Source of the DNA: Kineococcus sp. TRM81007
Lineage (GTDB): Bacteria; Actinomycetota; Actinomycetes; Actinomycetales; Kineococcaceae
DNA: 46,538 bases
Assembly (NCBI RefSeq): GCF_022669155.1
Contig: NZ_JALBVB010000056.1
Coordinates: 422,587 to 469,124 of the forward strand
Reading direction: 5' to 3'
Part shown: positions 44,758 through 46,538 of the stretch, one piece after another
Numbering within the stretch: position 1 is the first letter of the stretch
Layout: each line of letters begins with the position of its first letter
Program-made: the position numbers and the translations under genes
Notes under the pieces: generated by a model
What the model was told of the DNA's origin: nothing
Seen by the model: only the letters and a program-made list of their open reading frames with translations
Database searches by the model: none

Positions 44758-46142
44758 GCAGCCCCCACCCGCGCTCCGAGCGGGCCCGCACCCCCGTCGA
44801 CGACCCCCGCTACGCCGAGGTCGTCGCCGGGATCCTCGCGCGCAACCCCGAGCACCGCATCCACCCCACCCTTGACCGGGTGCGCGAGGCGTGCGGCCTG
44901 CTCGGCGACCCGCAGCGCGCCTACCGCGTCGTGCACGTCGCCGGCACCAACGGCAAGACGTCCACCGCGCGCATGGTCGAGCGCCTGGTGCGCGAGCACG
45001 ACCTGCGCACCGGCCGGTTCACCAGCCCGCACCTCGTGGACGTCACCGAACGCATCTCGATCGACGGCGAACCGATCAGCCGCGCCGCGTTCGTGCGCGC
45101 CTGGGACGACGTCGAGGCGGTCGTCGACATCGTCGACGCCCGCGCCGCCGAGCGCGGCGACCCGCGCCTGAGCTTCTTCGAGGTCCTCACCCTCATGGCG
45201 TTCGCCGCGTTCGCCGACGCACCCGTGGACGTCGCCGTCGTCGAGACCGGCCTGGGCGGCACGTGGGACACCACGAACGTCGTCGAGCCCGACGTCGCCG
45301 TCGTCACCCCCGTGGCGATGGACCACGAGGCGTGGCTGGGGTCCACGCTGGAGGAGATCGCCGCCCAGAAGGCCGGGATCGTCAAGCACGGCGCCACGTT
45401 CGTCGTGGGCCGGCAGGAGGAGGAGGCCGCCGGCGTCCTCCTCGCACGGGCCGCCGCCGAGCGCGTCACCGTGCTGCGCGAGGGCGCCGACTTCGGCGTG
45501 GAGTCCCGCTCGCTGGCCGTGGGCGGGCAGCTGCTGTCGCTGCGCACCCGCGGCGGCCTCTACACCGACGTCCTGCTGCCGCTGCACGGCGCCCACCAGG
45601 CGTCGAACGCGGCGGTGGCGCTCGCGGCCGCCGAGGCGCTGCTGGCGCTGCCCGGCGACACGCTGGTGCCCGGGCTGGTGGAGGCCGCGTTCACCGACGC
45701 GACCTCCCCCGGGCGGCTGGAGGTGCTGCGCACCTCCCCGCTGCTCGTGGTGGACTCCGCCCACAACCCCGCCGGGGCCCGGGCGCTGGCGGAGGCGGTC
45801 GCGGAGGCGTTCACCCTCACCCGCCTCGTCGGCGTCGTCGCGATCGCGGGCGACAAGGACGTCGAGGGCGTCCTCGCCGCCCTCGAGCCGGTCCTGGCCG
45901 AGGTGGTCGTCACCCGCACGTCCTCGGACCGCTCGCTGGAGCCGGCCGAGCTCGCCGACATCGCCGAGGGCGTCTTCGGCGAGGACCGCGTGCACGTCGC
46001 CGAGCGCCTCGACGCGGCCCTGACCACCGCGGTGGACCTGGCCGAGTCCGAGGGCGGTCCCGGTGCGGGCGTCCTGGTCGCCGGCTCGGTCGTGCTCGCC
46101 GGGGACGCCCGGCTGCTGCTGGCCAGGGGAGGCGCGCGGTGA
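44754..46142 (+). CDS. folC: Folylpolyglutamate synthase / dihydrofolate synthase
   Basis: Adds glutamate to dihydropteroate and then to folates, using ATP. The 462-residue Mur-ligase-like protein has the P-loop GTNGKTST (64-71), the [13 protein letters not shown] block, [14 protein letters not shown] and the C-terminal [13 protein letters not shown] 44754 overlaps the ileS stop in GTGA, and the DUF4233 gene begins with another GTGA overlap at its end. The valS-ileS-folC neighbourhood recalls mycobacteria, where folC lies next to valS. Whether one or both activities are present cannot be read from the sequence. Confidence 0.95.
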   Translation: MSSPHPRSERARTPVDDPRYAEVVAGILARNPEHRIHPTLDRVREACGLLGDPQRAYRVVHVAGTNGKTSTARMVERLVREHDLRTGRFTSPHLVDVTERISIDGEPISRAAFVRAWDDVEAVVDIVDARAAERGDPRLSFFEVLTLMAFAAFADAPVDVAVVETGLGGTWDTTNVVEPDVAVVTPVAMDHEAWLGSTLEEIAAQKAGIVKHGATFVVGRQEEEAAGVLLARAAAERVTVLREGADFGVESRSLAVGGQLLSLRTRGGLYTDVLLPLHGAHQASNAAVALAAAEALLALPGDTLVPGLVEAAFTDATSPGRLEVLRTSPLLVVDSAHNPAGARALAEAVAEAFTLTRLVGVVAIAGDKDVEGVLAALEPVLAEVVVTRTSSDRSLEPAELADIAEGVFGEDRVHVAERLDAALTTAVDLAESEGGPGAGVLVAGSVVLAGDARLLLARGGAR

Positions 46143-46522
46143 GGAACCCCAAGCGCGTCCTCGCGGCCTCCACGCTGGTCTCCGAGGCGCTGGTGGTCTT
46201 CTTCGCCACCCTCGCCGCCACGGCCCTGCACCGCGAGGAGCAGGGCCGCTACCTCGTCGCCGGCGGGGTGCTGGTGCTGCTGTGCGTGCTGTGCGCCGGG
46301 CTGCTGCGCTCGCGCGCCGGCTACGTCCTCGGCTGGGCGCTGCAGGTCGTCATCGTCGCCTCCGGCTTCGTGGTGCCGGAGGCGTTCCGCTGGACGATGG
46401 TCGGCATCGGCGTCGCCTTCGCCGGCATCTGGTGGGGGTGCCTGCACATCGGGGAGCGCGTGGAGCGCGAGCGGGAGCAGGTCGCGCGCGGGCTGGCGGA
46501 CCGGTCGGGCTCCGAGGGCTGA
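46139..46522 (+). CDS. DUF4233 membrane protein
   Basis: A 127-residue protein with four predicted helices (about 10-30, 38-56, 62-79, 86-104) and a charged, Glu/Arg-rich C-terminal tail. It matches the DUF4233 family that sits between folC and ndk in actinobacteria. Function unknown. GTG 46139 overlaps the folC stop in GTGA, so it is translated from the ileS-folC message. The window ends 16 bases after its stop, before any ndk gene could be seen. Confidence 0.85.
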   Translation: MRNPKRVLAASTLVSEALVVFFATLAATALHREEQGRYLVAGGVLVLLCVLCAGLLRSRAGYVLGWALQVVIVASGFVVPEAFRWTMVGIGVAFAGIWWGCLHIGERVEREREQVARGLADRSGSEG

Positions 46523-46538
46523 ACCGCCGGTGGGCCGG

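Noticed and set aside
1-46538. CRISPR arrays, insertion sequences, prophage or integrative elements
   Set aside because: No repeat-spacer pattern, transposase or integrase. The two tRNA genes have no flanking direct repeats that would mark an attachment site.

Overview
This window is chromosomal DNA from a very GC-rich Actinomycetota. Supporting signs are a WhiB protein, a mycobacterial-type ergothioneine operon, a tig-clpP1-clpP2-clpX block, an inositol-1-phosphate synthase, a translational T-box before ileS, many GTG starts and many apparently leaderless genes. Gene order (pepN, an Rv2466c-like protein, rpiB, nei, tig, clpP1P2, clpX, then valS, ileS and folC nearby) resembles that of Mycobacterium and other actinobacteria. 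A Kineosporiaceae-like host is my guess; the sequence alone does not fix the genus. I see no phage, insertion sequence, plasmid gene or CRISPR array.

Layout. 183-4455: egtABCD, tightly overlapping genes for ergothioneine; egtE is not in the cluster. 4573-9952 (minus): a group II truncated haemoglobin (glbO) translationally coupled to an SDR-DUF2867 protein, an MscS channel and a prolyl oligopeptidase. 10077-12299: malQ. 12444-16428: an AfsR/SARP-like BTAD-NB-ARC regulator, a GNAT-like protein and a WhiB7-like regulator, with 11-bp-spaced heptamer repeats before the regulator and in the GNAT/whiB intergenic region. 16473-22870: pepN, an Rv2466c-like thioredoxin-fold protein with a CPWA active site, rpiB, a nei-type glycosylase, glycerate kinase and an EVE-like protein. 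22940-28357: a small lipoprotein, tRNA-Gly(TCC), tRNA-Pro(TGG), tig, clpP1, clpP2 and clpX.

28452-32271 (minus) is the most unusual part. A MarR regulator, a DHA2-type MFS transporter with three carboxypeptidase-regulatory-like beta-sandwich repeats fused to its C-terminus, and a YceI protein with one matching domain at its N-terminus form one coupled operon. A sigma70-like promoter precedes it, overlapped by an inverted repeat. A second MarR gene and a PadR-ino1 operon follow; the PadR promoter runs into a tandem 12-bp palindrome that is a strong operator candidate.

35050-41118 (minus) holds valS and a fadA-fadB beta-oxidation pair. 41256-46522 holds a T-box leader, ileS, folC and a DUF4233 membrane protein, coupled by 4-bp overlaps. 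Perfect hairpin terminators separate most convergent units. The best candidate for an undescribed system is the MarR/MFS-fusion/YceI-fusion operon; the best regulatory candidates are the SARP-type repeats and the PadR operator.
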